DNA of 64,000 bases from Streptomyces armeniacus (GCF_003355155.1 NZ_CP031320.1:5695367-5759366); one strand, 5' to 3'. Shown: positions 8,510 to 18,061, numbered from the stretch's first letter. A program made the numbers and translations. The notes: a model not told the origin generated them from the sequence alone.

Positions 8510-9283
8510 ATGGCTGGATGGGACAACCCCGACGTCGACCTGCTCTATGACATCAACGGGCTCGCCAAGGACGCACCGGCGTGGGCGGACCGTGCGGCGG
8601 GTCACATCGGCGAGTACGGCATCCTCGCCGCGCTCGTCCTCGTCGCCTGCTGGGCCTGGTGGTCCGTACGGCGGCGCAGCGCCGACCGTGAGACGGCCGT
8701 CACGTCGATGGCCGCGCTGATCTGGGGACCGCTCGCGGCGGGCATCGCGGTGCTGGTGAACATCCCGGTGCGCGGACTGGTGGAGCGGCCGCGCCCGTTC
8801 CGCGAGCACAAGGGGCTGGAGGTGCTGGCGACCGGGAAGAACGACTTCTCGTTCGTGAGCGACCACGCGACGCTCGCGATGGCGCTCGCCGTCGGACTCT
8901 TCATGGTGAACCGCCGGTTCGGCCTGGTCGGCCTCGCGCTGGCGCTCCTCGAGGGCTTCTGCCGCGTGTACATGGGCGTGCACTACCCCACGGACGTCAT
9001 CGGCGGGCTCGCGCTCGGCACGGCGGCGGCCCTGCTGCTCGCGCCCGTCGCGCTGTGGCTGCTGACCCCGCTGGTGCGGACGGTCGCGGGCTCGGCCCGC
9101 GTGGGCGGCCTCGTGTGGGCCCCTGCGGCAGGCGTCGCCGCGGTCGCGGCCGACGGCGGCGCGGACGGTACGGGTGCCCGTACGGGCGGCACTGGCGGCA
9201 GCGGCGAGGGCGAGCCCGCGTCGGACCCGGGCGACGAGCGTGCGGGCGCCGGCAAGCCGTACGACGGCGACCTGGCGGCGTAA
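8510..9283 (+). CDS. PAP2-family membrane phosphatase
   Basis: 257 aa. The three PAP2 signature motifs are visible: VERPRPFREHKG (KxxxxxxRP-type), SDHATLAMALAVGLF (PSGH-type, with SDHA replacing SGH), and CRVYMGVHYPTDVIGG (SRxxxxxHxxxD-type with the catalytic His and Asp). Four to five hydrophobic helices surround these motifs. Likely substrates are undecaprenyl diphosphate or phosphatidate at the outer face of the membrane. The last ~50 residues are a Gly/Ala-rich low-complexity tail with no membrane segment. ATG 8510 follows AGGAGTGAAGGGG. The 282-base upstream region holds no gene. Confidence 0.88.
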   Translation: MAGWDNPDVDLLYDINGLAKDAPAWADRAAGHIGEYGILAALVLVACWAWWSVRRRSADRETAVTSMAALIWGPLAAGIAVLVNIPVRGLVERPRPFREHKGLEVLATGKNDFSFVSDHATLAMALAVGLFMVNRRFGLVGLALALLEGFCRVYMGVHYPTDVIGGLALGTAAALLLAPVALWLLTPLVRTVAGSARVGGLVWAPAAGVAAVAADGGADGTGARTGGTGGSGEGEPASDPGDERAGAGKPYDGDLAA

Positions 9284-9387
9284 CGGGCGTAAGGGCGTAA
9301 CGGCGTAAGGGCCTAACGGGTGCAGCGCCCGGCGGCGCGGGCCCGCGCAGGCCGCGCCGCCCCGCGCTCCCGCCGTGCCCCCGCGCC

Positions 9388-9615
9388 CTACACCGTGCCC
9401 CTGTGCGCCGTCGCGTCCGACCGCGCGCGGTCCCTGGAGCGCCGGGCCGGACCCCGCCAGCCGCACCCGCAGCGCGCGTGCGAGAACGCGCCGTGCTCCA
9501 CGGTGGTCGTGTCGTGGGCGGCCTCGTCCTGCGCCGCCGTCGCCTCGGGTCCTTGGGCGGCCGGGCCGGTGCCGGACCGGAATGCCATGCCGCTCGTGCT
9601 GTTCTCAGGGCGCAC
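9388..9615 (-). CDS. Small actinomycete protein with CGCGWRG motif
   Basis: 75 aa from GTG 9615, or about 65 aa if the internal ATG at 9588 is used. The C-terminal half, HARCGCGWRGPARRSRDRARSDATAH, matches a small conserved protein type I recognise in streptomycetes (C-x-C-GW-xGPxRR...RxDAxxH). The two closely spaced Cys plus His could bind a metal, but the pattern is short. It is transcribed against its neighbours. Function unknown. Confidence 0.55.
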   Translation of the reverse strand: MRPENSTSGMAFRSGTGPAAQGPEATAAQDEAAHDTTTVEHGAFSHARCGCGWRGPARRSRDRARSDATAHRGTV

Positions 9616-9712
9616 CCGTCCACCGTACTGCCAGGGCGGGGGCGCGAAGGAGAGCGTGACGGCTGCCGCGGGTCCTCGTTAGCGGAAGCGGAGCGAGTTA
9701 CGAGGACGGGTT

Positions 9713-10660
9713 GTGGGGGTCGGCAGACACATGGTCGCGGGACGGCACGGGCGTAGGGGTGCGGCTGCGGCCGCCGCTGCCGGGGTGGGTGCCGCACTCG
9801 TCTGTACGGTCGTGGTCACCGGCTGCGCGACGACCGGCGCCGCCACGGACGGCCCCGACGGCGCCGGCGACGCCGACAACGCCGCCGACTCGGCCACCGC
9901 GGACGGCAAGCCGGAACGCGACCCGCTGGCGGCCGTACGCGGCGCCGCCGACGCGCTGGAGCGCGCGGGCACCTCCCGTACGCGGACCTCCGTACGCATG
10001 GCCAGCGGCGGCACCCGGGTCACGATCCGGGGCACGGGCGGCTTCGACTACGGCCGCAGGACCGGCCGTCTCGAGGTGTCGCGCCCGCAGGAGCCGTCCG
10101 GCGCGCCGACCGGGAAGCCGATCACGCAGCTGATCACGCCGGGCGCGCTGTACATGAAGAACCGCGGCGCCGGCGTGCCCGCCGACAAGTGGGTGCGCGT
10201 GGACACCACGACGCTGCCTGACGGGAACCTGGTCACCAGCGGTGCCACCGACCCGCTGACCGCCGCCGAACTGCTGCGCGGCGCCCGCGAGTTGAGCTAC
10301 GTCGGTACGGAACGCATGGACGGCGCCGTCGTCCGGCACTACAGCGGGGTCACGGACCTGGGTGCGGCGGCGCGCGCGGCGACGGGCGCGGCACGCGAGC
10401 AACTGGCCGCGGCCGCGCGCGGATTCGCCGAGGACACCGTGTCGTTTGACGCCTTCCTCGATGGGCAGGCGCGCCTCAGGAAGGTGCAGCACCGGTTCAC
10501 GTTCGGTGCCGCCGGCGACGGCAACGGTGGCGGCGGCAGCGGGCACGGCTCGGACACCACGGTGACGTCCACCACCGGGATGTTCGGCTTCGGTGCTCCG
10601 GTGGACGTCGCGATGCCGGCTCCGGAGGACATCTACACCGGGAAGATCGCCGCACCGTAG
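9713..10660 (+). CDS. LppX/LolA-fold lipoprotein
   Basis: 315 aa from GTG 9713, with GAGGA six bases upstream. Signal peptide ~1-36 ends in lipobox VVTGC, so the mature protein is anchored by a diacylglyceryl Cys. The remainder (TSVRMASGGTRVTIRGTGGFDY ... LYMKNRG ... PADKWVRVD ... FDAFLDGQARLRKV) has the alternating strands and the KWVRVD/LDGQxRLRK pattern of LppX/LprAFG-type lipid-binding lipoproteins. Such proteins bind or shuttle hydrophobic molecules at the outer face of the membrane. The position beside csoR and pit matches the S. coelicolor order as I remember it (around SCO4134-4138). Confidence 0.8.
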   Translation: MGVGRHMVAGRHGRRGAAAAAAAGVGAALVCTVVVTGCATTGAATDGPDGAGDADNAADSATADGKPERDPLAAVRGAADALERAGTSRTRTSVRMASGGTRVTIRGTGGFDYGRRTGRLEVSRPQEPSGAPTGKPITQLITPGALYMKNRGAGVPADKWVRVDTTTLPDGNLVTSGATDPLTAAELLRGARELSYVGTERMDGAVVRHYSGVTDLGAAARAATGAAREQLAAAARGFAEDTVSFDAFLDGQARLRKVQHRFTFGAAGDGNGGGGSGHGSDTTVTSTTGMFGFGAPVDVAMPAPEDIYTGKIAAP

Positions 10661-10776
10661 GCGGGCGGTACGGGCAGTCCCGAAATGGTTCGGAAGTGCC
10701 ATGCGCGGAGGGTGCGCCCCTACCTACTCTGGGAATCCGGCGTTCCGGCGCCTCGGAGCACGAGGAGGTGGTGCGT

Positions 10777-11013
10777 GTGCCTGTACCGGTATCAGGGTCT
10801 GTGCCCGGCAACTCCCGCGGATCACGGAGCAGTGCGGTCCAGGACCATGTCGCCCTCGCCGAGATCGAGCTGTGCGGTGAGTTGATGATCGCGGCCGCGG
10901 CGGCGGAGCTGGCGGGCGAGGAACGGCTCAGCGTGGCGCGTATCGACGAGGTGCTGCGCGTGGTGGAACACGGACGCGACGACTCCGCGTGCCCGCCGCA
11001 CGCGCGGTGCTGA
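10777..11013 (+). CDS. Small conserved protein of unknown function
   Basis: 78 aa from GTG 10777, eight bases after GGAGG; two further in-frame GTGs (10768, 10771) overlap the ribosome site and are less likely. The helical core HVALAEIELCGELMIAAAAAE and LSVARIDEVLRVVEH looks like a three-helix globule. It resembles a small conserved gene that I remember next to csoR in other streptomycetes. No catalytic motif is visible. Confidence 0.6.
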   Translation: MPVPVSGSVPGNSRGSRSSAVQDHVALAEIELCGELMIAAAAAELAGEERLSVARIDEVLRVVEHGRDDSACPPHARC

Positions 11014-11212
11014 GCGCGTGTCCGGCGCGGTGTCCGGTGCGCTGCCCGGCGTAGTGCTCAGCTCGGTGCCGCCGTCCCCTGCCCTCTGTACGATGCCCCG
11101 TTCTGTACGGGTACGTGGTGTATGTCCCGTACGCACCTCCGCGCAAGTCCCGTACGGGCGTGTCCCGTAGGCCGGAGCCGGGTACACGTGAGCCGGGTAC
11201 GCGTGAGGCGGG

Positions 11213-11581
11213 TCACGTACGCAGCAGGCGCGCGATGGCGGCAGTGGCCTCCTCGACCTTGGCGTCCATCTCGCTGCCGCCGTCGATCGCCGCGTGCGCG
11301 ACGCAGTGCCGCAGGTGTTCCTCCAGGAGCTGGAGCGCGAAAGACTGGAGTGCCTTGGTGGAAGCCGAGACCTGAGTGAGTATGTCGATGCAGTACACGT
11401 CCTCGTTGACCATCCGCTGGAGGCCGCGGACCTGGCCTTCGATCCGGCGGAGCCGTTTGAGGTGGGCGTCCTTGTCCTTCGTGTAGCCGTGTTCACCGGT
11501 CGCGGCGTGAGCAGAGCAACATTCGGCCGTCTTCGGATCGGCCGTCACGGCGGCGACGGGAGTGTTCTCGGCCGTTGTCAT
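11213..11581 (-). CDS. csoR: CsoR family copper-sensing repressor
   Basis: 122 aa. After a variable N-terminus, the all-helical CsoR/RcnR domain runs from HLKRLRRIEGQVRGLQRMV to the end. The copper-binding triad is visible as Cys in NEDVYCIDIL and His-x-x-Cys in EEHLRHCVAHA, the x-Cys-His-Cys fingerprint of true Cu(I) CsoR proteins. It binds DNA as a tetramer and releases it when Cu(I) binds. An additional CCSAHAA cluster in the N-terminal arm is unusual and might add a metal site. A perfect GTATACCC/GGGTATAC palindrome lies 53 bases upstream, implying autoregulation. Confidence 0.93.
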   Translation of the reverse strand: MTTAENTPVAAVTADPKTAECCSAHAATGEHGYTKDKDAHLKRLRRIEGQVRGLQRMVNEDVYCIDILTQVSASTKALQSFALQLLEEHLRHCVAHAAIDGGSEMDAKVEEATAAIARLLRT

Positions 11582-11633
11582 GGGGATCCTCCCGAAGGGG
11601 TGGAGAGAGGAGAAGGCGGTAACAGAGCGGGTC

Positions 11634-11654
11634 GTATACCCCCACTGGGTATAC
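11634..11654. promoter_or_regulatory. CsoR operator palindrome
   Basis: Perfect inverted repeat GTATACCC-N5-GGGTATAC between csoR (leftward) and the DUF47 gene (rightward), followed by a further ACTATACCCC. CsoR operators are known as G/C tracts flanked by TAT-like ends of this kind, so binding here would repress csoR and possibly the divergent gene. Confidence 0.75.
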
Positions 11655-11797
11655 TATACCCCAATTTCCGGAGCCCCGTGTGGAGCCCGTCGTCCGATGG
11701 GTGACACTGGGGAACGCCGGTTCGCCGTGGCCGGATGATGCGCCTAGCATCATCGAGACCGACCCCCAGAGAAATCGATGCCCACCGAGGAACCCCT

Positions 11798-12418
11798 GTG
11801 CGCTTTCGTCTGACCCCAAGGGAGACGAGTTTCTACGACATGTTCGCCGCGTCGGCGGACAACATCGTGACCGGCTCCAAGCTGCTGATGGAACTGCTCG
11901 GGGCGGATTCCTCCGCGCGCGCCGAGATCGCGGAGCGGATGCGGGCCGCGGAGCACGCCGGGGACGACGCGACGCACGCGATCTTCCACCAGCTGAACTC
12001 CTCCTTCATCACGCCCTTCGACCGCGAGGACATCTACAAACTGGCCTCGTCGCTCGACGACATCATGGACTTCATGGAAGAGGCCGTCGACCTCGTCGTC
12101 CTCTACCAGATCGAGGAGCTGCCCAAGGGGGTCGAGCAGCAGATCGAGGTGCTGGCGCGGGCGGCCGAACTCACCGCCGAAGCCATGCCGCACCTGCGCA
12201 CGATGGAGAACCTCACCGAGTACTGGATCGAGGTCAACCGCCTCGAGAACCAGGCCGACCAGATCCACCGGAAGCTGCTGGCGCACCTCTTCAACGGCAA
12301 GTTCGACGCCATGGAGGTCATGAAGCTCAAGCAGATCGTGGACTCGCTGGAAGAGGCCGCGGACGCGTTCGAGCACGTGGCCAACACCGTCGAGACCATC
12401 GCGGTCAAGGAGTCCTGA
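11798..12418 (+). CDS. DUF47 (PhoU-like) phosphate transport accessory protein
   Basis: 206 aa from GTG 11798 with CCGAGGA upstream. It is all-helical: FRLTPRETSFYDMFAASADNIVTGS starts the DUF47 fold, and LVVLYQIEELPKGVEQQIEVL and LENQADQIHRKLLAHLF give the PhoU-like three-helix bundles with acidic E-xxx-D/E metal-cluster positions. It is followed six bases later by the Pit phosphate transporter and is certainly co-transcribed. DUF47 partners of Pit are thought to gate or tune low-affinity phosphate uptake. Confidence 0.9.
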   Translation: MRFRLTPRETSFYDMFAASADNIVTGSKLLMELLGADSSARAEIAERMRAAEHAGDDATHAIFHQLNSSFITPFDREDIYKLASSLDDIMDFMEEAVDLVVLYQIEELPKGVEQQIEVLARAAELTAEAMPHLRTMENLTEYWIEVNRLENQADQIHRKLLAHLFNGKFDAMEVMKLKQIVDSLEEAADAFEHVANTVETIAVKES

Positions 12419-12424
12419 CCGCTA

Positions 12425-13417
12425 GTGGACACGTTCGCGCTGGTCGTGACCATCGGGGTCGCGCTCTTCTTCACGTACACCAACGGCTTCCACGACTCGG
12501 CGAACGCGATCGCCACGTCCGTCTCGACCCGGGCCCTCACCCCGCGCGCCGCGCTGCTGATGGCCGCCGTGATGAACCTCGCGGGCGCGTTCCTCGGCAG
12601 CGGCGTCGCCAAGACCGTGAGCGAGGGGCTGATCGAGACCCCGCACGGCTCGGGCGGCATGGCGATCCTCTTCTCGGCGCTGGTCGGTGCCATCGTCTGG
12701 AACCTGATCACCTGGTACTACGGGCTGCCGTCCTCCTCCAGCCACGCGCTGTTCGGCGGCATGGTGGGCGCCGCGCTCGCGGGCGGGATCACGGTGTACT
12801 GGTCGGGCGTGCTCGAGAAGATCGTCATCCCGATGTTCCTGTCGCCGATCGTGGGCATGGGCCTCGGCTACCTGGTGATGCTCGCGATCATGTGGATGTT
12901 CCGCAAGGCCAACCCGCACAAGGCCAAACGGGGTTTCCGCATAGCGCAGACCGTGTCCGCGGCCGGGATGGCGCTGGGGCACGGGCTGCAGGACGCGCAG
13001 AAGACGATGGGCATCGTGGTGATGGCCCTGACCATCGCCGACGTACAGGACCACAACGAGATCCCGGCCTGGGTCAAGATCACGTGCGCGCTGATGCTGT
13101 CGCTCGGCACGTACGCGGGGGGCTGGCGCATCATGCGGACGCTGGGGCGCCGGATCATCGAACTGGACCCGCCGCAGGGGTTCGCGGCGGAGACCACGGC
13201 GGCGTCCGTGATGTACACGGCGTCGTTCCTCTTCCACGCGCCGATCTCGACGACGCACGTGATCACGTCGGGGATCATGGGCGTGGGCGCGACGAAGCGG
13301 GTTTCCGCGGTGCGGTGGGGAGTTGCGAAGAACATCGTGGCGGGGTGGTTCATCACGATGCCTGCGGCGGCGGGGGTCGCGGCCGTCTGCTACGCGGCGG
13401 TCACGCTCGTCTCCTGA
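12425..13417 (+). CDS. pit: Low-affinity inorganic phosphate transporter (PiT family)
   Basis: 330 aa from GTG 12425. It carries both copies of the PiT signature: TNGFHDSANAIATSVSTRAL near residue 20 and FHAPISTTHVITSGIMGVGATKR near residue 280, each within an inverted-repeat half. About ten hydrophobic helices are visible. The protein imports phosphate as a metal-phosphate complex using the proton gradient. It is the second gene of the DUF47-pit operon and faces the pst genes tail to tail, so both phosphate systems sit together. Confidence 0.93.
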   Translation: MDTFALVVTIGVALFFTYTNGFHDSANAIATSVSTRALTPRAALLMAAVMNLAGAFLGSGVAKTVSEGLIETPHGSGGMAILFSALVGAIVWNLITWYYGLPSSSSHALFGGMVGAALAGGITVYWSGVLEKIVIPMFLSPIVGMGLGYLVMLAIMWMFRKANPHKAKRGFRIAQTVSAAGMALGHGLQDAQKTMGIVVMALTIADVQDHNEIPAWVKITCALMLSLGTYAGGWRIMRTLGRRIIELDPPQGFAAETTAASVMYTASFLFHAPISTTHVITSGIMGVGATKRVSAVRWGVAKNIVAGWFITMPAAAGVAAVCYAAVTLVS

Positions 13418-13425
13418 CCGCCCGG

Positions 13426-13470
13426 CCCGGCCCGGCTCGTCCCGGCCCGGCTCGTCCCGGCCCGGCTCGT
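13426..13470. repeat. 15-bp tandem repeat, three units
   Basis: CCCGGCCCGGCTCGT is repeated head to tail just after the pit stop codon. It is non-coding and has no obvious function. Confidence 0.7.
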
Positions 13471-13507
13471 CCCGCTCCCGCGAGCGGCCCTGAGCGGCCA
13501 CCCACCC

Positions 13508-13665
13508 AAGCCCGCCCGGCGTTTGAGGACGAACCGGGGCGGCCACCGGCCGTTGCGTGGTCGCGATGCTTGTGGCCCACTGCCGGTCCGTCGTGGCCGA
13601 TGGCCGTCCTCAATCGCCGGACGGGCTTGAAGCGGTGGCTGCGGCCCGTCCTCAAGCGACGGCTT
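13508..13665. repeat. Inverted copies of a dispersed Streptomyces intergenic repeat
   Basis: A 24-base unit starting AAGCCCGCCCGG at 13508-13531 recurs inverted at 13605-13628 and, shorter, at 13647-13665. A direct copy is found at 53925-53948. The pair between the convergent pit and pstB genes can fold into a long hairpin and may serve as a bidirectional terminator. The rest of the 13418-13786 gap holds no gene. Confidence 0.7.
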
Positions 13666-13786
13666 GGGGACAGACGTGGGCCCGCCCCCGGGAGCCAGGA
13701 GCGGGCCCTGCCTTGCGGTGGCACCGCCATGCAGCACCGCGAGGCGGCTCCCCCACCGGCACCGCCGGCGGGAGAGAACCAGCACG

Positions 13787-14563
13787 TCAGCCGAAGCGGC
13801 CCGAGATGTAGTCCTCGGTCGCCTGGACCGCCGGGTTGGAGAAGATGCGCTCGGTCTCGTCGATCTCGATGAGCTTGCCGGGCTGGCCGACCGCGGCCAG
13901 GTTGAAGAAGGCCGTACGGTCGGACACGCGCGCCGCCTGCTGCATGTTGTGCGTGACGATCACGATCGTGTACTTCGACTTGAGCTCGCCGACCAGGTCC
14001 TCGATTGCCAGCGTGGAGATCGGGTCGAGCGCCGAGCAGGGCTCGTCCATCAGCAGCACCTGCGGCTCGACCGCGATCGCGCGGGCGATGCACAGCCGCT
14101 GCTGCTGGCCGCCGGAGAGGCCGGAACCGGGCTTGTTCAGGCGGTCCTTGACCTCGTTCCAGAGGTTCGCGCCCTGCAGGGACTTCTCGACGACGCCGTC
14201 CAGCTCGGACTTCTTGTACTTGCCGTTGAGCTTCAGGCCGGCCGCGACGTTGTCGTAGATGGACATCGTCGGGAACGGGTTGGGGCGCTGGAAGACCATG
14301 CCGATGGTGCGGCGTACGGAGACGGGGTCGACGCCCGAGCCGTACAGGTCCTCGTTGTCCAGCATCACCTTGCCCTCGACCCGGCCGCCGGGCGTGACCT
14401 CGTGCATGCGGTTGAGGGTGCGCAGGAAGGTGGACTTGCCGCAGCCGGACGGGCCGATGAAGGCCGTGACGGAGCGGGGCTCGACGCTCATCGAGATGTC
14501 GTCGATGGCGCGGTGCGAGCCGTAGTAGGCGGATAGGCCGCTGATGTCGATGCGCTTGGCCAT
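13787..14563 (-). CDS. pstB: Phosphate ABC transporter ATPase
   Basis: 258 aa from ATG 14563, the canonical PstB length. Walker [11 protein letters not shown]-loop [11 protein letters not shown] (the PstB hallmark), signature [14 protein letters not shown] and Walker [13 protein letters not shown] are all intact, with switch His in THNMQQA. It powers high-affinity phosphate uptake with PstC, PstA and PstS, encoded directly upstream. The preceding pstA stop is 61 bases away and there is an AGGAG before the start. Confidence 0.96.
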   Translation of the reverse strand: MAKRIDISGLSAYYGSHRAIDDISMSVEPRSVTAFIGPSGCGKSTFLRTLNRMHEVTPGGRVEGKVMLDNEDLYGSGVDPVSVRRTIGMVFQRPNPFPTMSIYDNVAAGLKLNGKYKKSELDGVVEKSLQGANLWNEVKDRLNKPGSGLSGGQQQRLCIARAIAVEPQVLLMDEPCSALDPISTLAIEDLVGELKSKYTIVIVTHNMQQAARVSDRTAFFNLAAVGQPGKLIEIDETERIFSNPAVQATEDYISGRFG

Positions 14564-14624
14564 GGTTCGGATCACTCCTCGGGGGTCTGGGGTTCGGCCC
14601 CAGCAGACAGGGGTCTCGGGGGCC

Positions 14625-15704
14625 TCAGCGGCCGGACTTGGGTGCCTTCCAGGCGGCGATGCCGCGCGCCAGCAGGTTGAGCACCATGACGAACGCGATC
14701 AGCAGCAGGGCGGCGCCCCACGCTCGGTCGTACGACGCCTCGTTGCCGAGCTTCCACTGCTCGTAGACGTAGTACGGCAGCGACGACTGGGCGCCGTCGA
14801 ACGGGTTCGCGTTGATCGACGAGGCGCCGAACACCAGCAGCAGGATGGGCGCGGTCTCACCGGCGATACGGGCGATGGCCAGCATGACGCCGGTCGTGAT
14901 GCCGCCGATCGCGGTGGGCAGCACGACCCGGAGGATCGTCAGCCACTTCGGCACGCCGAGCGCGAGAGACGCCTCCCGCAGCTCGTTCGGCACCAGCTTG
15001 AGCATCTCCTCGGTGGACCGGACGACGATGGGCATCATCAGGATCGCGAGGGACATGGCGCCGGCGAAGCCCGAGTAACCCATGTCGAGGTAGATGATCC
15101 AGAAGGCCAGCACGAACAGACCGGCGACGATCGACGGGATGCCCGTCATGACGTCGACGAAGAACGTGATGGCCTTGGCGAGCTTGCCGGTCCCGTACTC
15201 GACCAGGTAGATCGCCGTGAGCAGGCCGATCGGCGCGGCCAGGAGGCTCGCCAGCCCGATCTGCTCGAGGGTGCCGATCAGCGCGTGGTACGCGCCGCCG
15301 CCCGGCTGCAGGGTGATCACGCCGTTCATGGAGTGCGTGAGGAACGTGTTGTCCAGCACCTTCGAACCGCGGGCGACGGTCTCCCAGATGAGGGAGAGCA
15401 GCGGCACGACCGCGATCAGGAAGCAGACCCACACGACGCTGGTCGCCAGCCGGTCCCGGGCCTGGCGCTTGCCCTCGACGGCGGTCGTCAGGCTGAACGT
15501 GATGGCGACGTAGAGAACGGCCGCGATCAGGCCCCACTGGATACGGCTGTCCAGCCCGGCCGCCAGTCCGATGCCGCAGCCCAGGGCGGCGGCGAGGACC
15601 GCGAGGCCGAACGGGGCCCAGCGCGGCAGCCGCGGCTGGCGCAGCGGAGCGGAGGGTACGGGCACCTCGTCGACGGGCGTCTTGTCCAGGGTGACGTCGG
15701 TCAT
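14625..15704 (-). CDS. pstA: Phosphate ABC transporter permease PstA
   Basis: 359 aa, longer than E. coli PstA because of an N-terminal Pro-rich arm and two additional hydrophobic segments (residues ~30-75). The permease core has about six helices and the EAA loop [24 protein letters not shown], which contacts PstB. The start codon overlaps the pstC stop as ATGA (15701-15704), which implies translational coupling. Confidence 0.94.
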   Translation of the reverse strand: MTDVTLDKTPVDEVPVPSAPLRQPRLPRWAPFGLAVLAAALGCGIGLAAGLDSRIQWGLIAAVLYVAITFSLTTAVEGKRQARDRLATSVVWVCFLIAVVPLLSLIWETVARGSKVLDNTFLTHSMNGVITLQPGGGAYHALIGTLEQIGLASLLAAPIGLLTAIYLVEYGTGKLAKAITFFVDVMTGIPSIVAGLFVLAFWIIYLDMGYSGFAGAMSLAILMMPIVVRSTEEMLKLVPNELREASLALGVPKWLTILRVVLPTAIGGITTGVMLAIARIAGETAPILLLVFGASSINANPFDGAQSSLPYYVYEQWKLGNEASYDRAWGAALLLIAFVMVLNLLARGIAAWKAPKSGR

Positions 15705-16705
15705 GCGTTGGCCCCCGAGTACTCCTTGCGGCGCGCGATGATCAGCCGGGCGAGACCGTTGACCAGCAGCGTGATGACGAACAGGACCAGGCCGGAGGCG
15801 ATGAGCGCCTCACGCCCGACGCCCGCCGGGGAGGCCTCCTTGAAGGAGGCCGCGATGTTCTGGGCGAACGTGCCGCCGCCCGGGTCGAGCAGGCTGGGCG
15901 CGATCAGGAAGCTCGGCGAGAGCACCGTGGCCACGGCCATGGTCTCGCCCAGCGCACGGCCGAGGCCGAGCATGGACGCGCTGATGACGCCGGAGCGGCC
16001 GAAGGGCAGCACCGACATCCGGATGACCTCCCAGCGCGTGGCGCCGAGCGCGAGCGCGGCCTCCTCCTGCATCTTCGGGGACTGTTTGAAGACCTCGCGG
16101 GAAACGTTCGTGACGACCGGCAGGATCATGATCGCCAGCAGGATGCCCGCGGTGAACAGTGAGCGCGCGGCTCCGCCGTTGTACTCGAAGATGCCGGTCC
16201 AGCCGAGGTACTCGTCCATCCACTCGTACAGCCCGGTGAGGTGCGGCACCAGGAAGAGCGCGCCCCACAGGCCGTAGACGATGGAGGGGACGGCGGCCAG
16301 CAGGTCCACCACGTACGCGAGGGGCGTGGCGAGCTTGCGCGGCGCGTAGTGCGAGATGAACAGCGCGATGCCGATGGAGACGGGCACGGCGAGCACCATC
16401 GCGATGATGGAGCTGACGACGGTGCCGAACGCGAGGACCGCGATGCCGAAGACCGGCGGCTCGGCGTTGACGTCCCACTCGAACGTCGTGAGGAAGTTGC
16501 CCTCGTTCTCGCCGAGGGCCTTCGTGGCCTGCCACGTCAGGAAGACCGCGATGGCGGCCATGATGACCAGCAGCGTGATGCCGGAACCGCGGGCGAGCCC
16601 GAGGAAGACGCGGTCGCCGGGGCGGGTCGGCTTCTTGCCGCCGGCGGTGCTCACAGGGGTCGGCGGTGGCGGCGAGGCCGAAGCGGGTGCGGAATCAATA
16701 CTCAT
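15701..16705 (-). CDS. pstC: Phosphate ABC transporter permease PstC
   Basis: 334 aa from ATG 16705 behind GGAG. A Pro/Ala-rich cytoplasmic arm precedes six helices. The PstC-type EAA loop QEEAALALGATRWEVIRMSVLP and the family motif YVVDLLAAVPSIVYGLWG are present. It forms the membrane channel with PstA. The gap to pstS is ~230 bases with no gene, so some attenuation between the two is possible. Confidence 0.95.
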   Translation of the reverse strand: MSIDSAPASASPPPPTPVSTAGGKKPTRPGDRVFLGLARGSGITLLVIMAAIAVFLTWQATKALGENEGNFLTTFEWDVNAEPPVFGIAVLAFGTVVSSIIAMVLAVPVSIGIALFISHYAPRKLATPLAYVVDLLAAVPSIVYGLWGALFLVPHLTGLYEWMDEYLGWTGIFEYNGGAARSLFTAGILLAIMILPVVTNVSREVFKQSPKMQEEAALALGATRWEVIRMSVLPFGRSGVISASMLGLGRALGETMAVATVLSPSFLIAPSLLDPGGGTFAQNIAASFKEASPAGVGREALIASGLVLFVITLLVNGLARLIIARRKEYSGANA

Positions 16706-16936
16706 GGTTTCTCCGGTCTGGAGGGAGGCCCGCGTGTCAGGGCGGGGTCCCGGGCGGCGGTGCACCGGATGGTCCACGTCGGTCCCGCGGCGCGCGGCGC
16801 GGGGAGGCGGCTCGGCTGCGGAACCTGACGTTTCAGTTGTCGGGACTGCCAAACTCAGGGACGCGCTCGGTCACTCGGAACCGGCGGCCGCCGACGGGCT
16901 GTTGCCAGCCGGCGTCGGCGACCGCCGGTCCGGGTG

Positions 16937-18061
16937 TCAGGCGAGGCTGTCGATGGTCTGGCGGACCTTCGTGATGATCTCGTCGGGCATCGGCGCGTAG
17001 TCGATGTCGGCGAGCGCCTTCTGGCCGTCCGCGCTGGCGGCGTACTTGAGGAAGGACTTGGTGGCGGCGAGCGTCGCCTTGTCGTTGCCCTTGTCGCAGG
17101 CGACCTCGTAGGTCACCAGGACCATCGGGTACGCGCCCGCGGCCTTCGTCGTGTAGTTGAGGTCCATCGCCAGGTCGTTGCCCTTGCCGACGACCTTGGC
17201 CTCGGCGATGGCCTTCGAGGCGTTCGCCGTGGTGGCCTCGACGGGGGCGTCCGCACCAGTGTCCAGCTTCACGGTGGGGATGTTGTTGCCCGTGGCGTAG
17301 GACAGCTCGGCGTAGCCGATCGCACCGTCGTTCTGCTTGACGTTCGTGGCGATGCCGGAGGAGCCGTCCGCGGACTGGCCGCCCTCGGCGGCCCACTTCT
17401 TGGCGGGCTCGTACTTCCAGGAGTTGGGCGCAGCCTTGTTGAGGTACTTGGTGAAGTTGTCCGTCGTACCGGAGTCGTCCGAGCGGTGGAACGCCTGGAT
17501 CTTGGTGGACGGCAGGTTGGCGTCCGGGTTGAGCTTCTTGATGGCCGCGTCGTCCCACTTGGTGATCTTCGAGTCGAAGATCTTGGCGAGGGTGTCGGCG
17601 TCCAGCACGAGGTTGTCCACGCCGGAGACGTTGTACGTCACGGCGATCGGGCCGCCGACGAGCGGCAGGTCGATGCCCTGGCCGCTCTTGCAGACCTTCT
17701 TCGACTGCGTGACCTCTTCCGGCTCGAGCGCCGAGTCGGAGCCCGCGAAGGCGGTCTTGCCCTGGAGGAACTCCTGGATGCCCGCGCCGGAGCCGGTGGG
17801 CTTGTAGTTGATCTGGGTGTCGGGGCAGGCGGCCTGGTAGTTCTTCACCCAGACGTCCATGGCGTTCTTCTGCGCGCTGGAGCCCGAGGCGAGCAGGTTG
17901 CCCTTGCCCTCGCACTTGATGTTGCTGGCGGCCTTGCTGGACCCGTCGTCGCCGCTGCCCGAGTTGTCGTCCGAGCCACAGGCGGTGAGGACCAGGGCAC
18001 CGGAGACCGCGAGAGCGCCGGCGGCGAGGGCGCGAAGCCGGTTCGTGCGCTGAAGCTTCAC
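16937..18061 (-). CDS. pstS: Phosphate-binding lipoprotein PstS
   Basis: 374 aa. Lipoprotein signal ends in LTAC (residues ~22-28), followed by a Gly/Ser/Asp linker. The periplasmic-binding fold shows the PstS phosphate-contact segments ASGSSAQ, GSGAGIQEF, FAGSDSAL and HRSDDSGTT. It captures phosphate outside the membrane and delivers it to PstCA. First gene of the pst operon and preceded by PHO-box repeats, so PhoR-PhoP control under phosphate limitation is expected. Confidence 0.96.
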   Translation of the reverse strand: MKLQRTNRLRALAAGALAVSGALVLTACGSDDNSGSGDDGSSKAASNIKCEGKGNLLASGSSAQKNAMDVWVKNYQAACPDTQINYKPTGSGAGIQEFLQGKTAFAGSDSALEPEEVTQSKKVCKSGQGIDLPLVGGPIAVTYNVSGVDNLVLDADTLAKIFDSKITKWDDAAIKKLNPDANLPSTKIQAFHRSDDSGTTDNFTKYLNKAAPNSWKYEPAKKWAAEGGQSADGSSGIATNVKQNDGAIGYAELSYATGNNIPTVKLDTGADAPVEATTANASKAIAEAKVVGKGNDLAMDLNYTTKAAGAYPMVLVTYEVACDKGNDKATLAATKSFLKYAASADGQKALADIDYAPMPDEIITKVRQTIDSLA

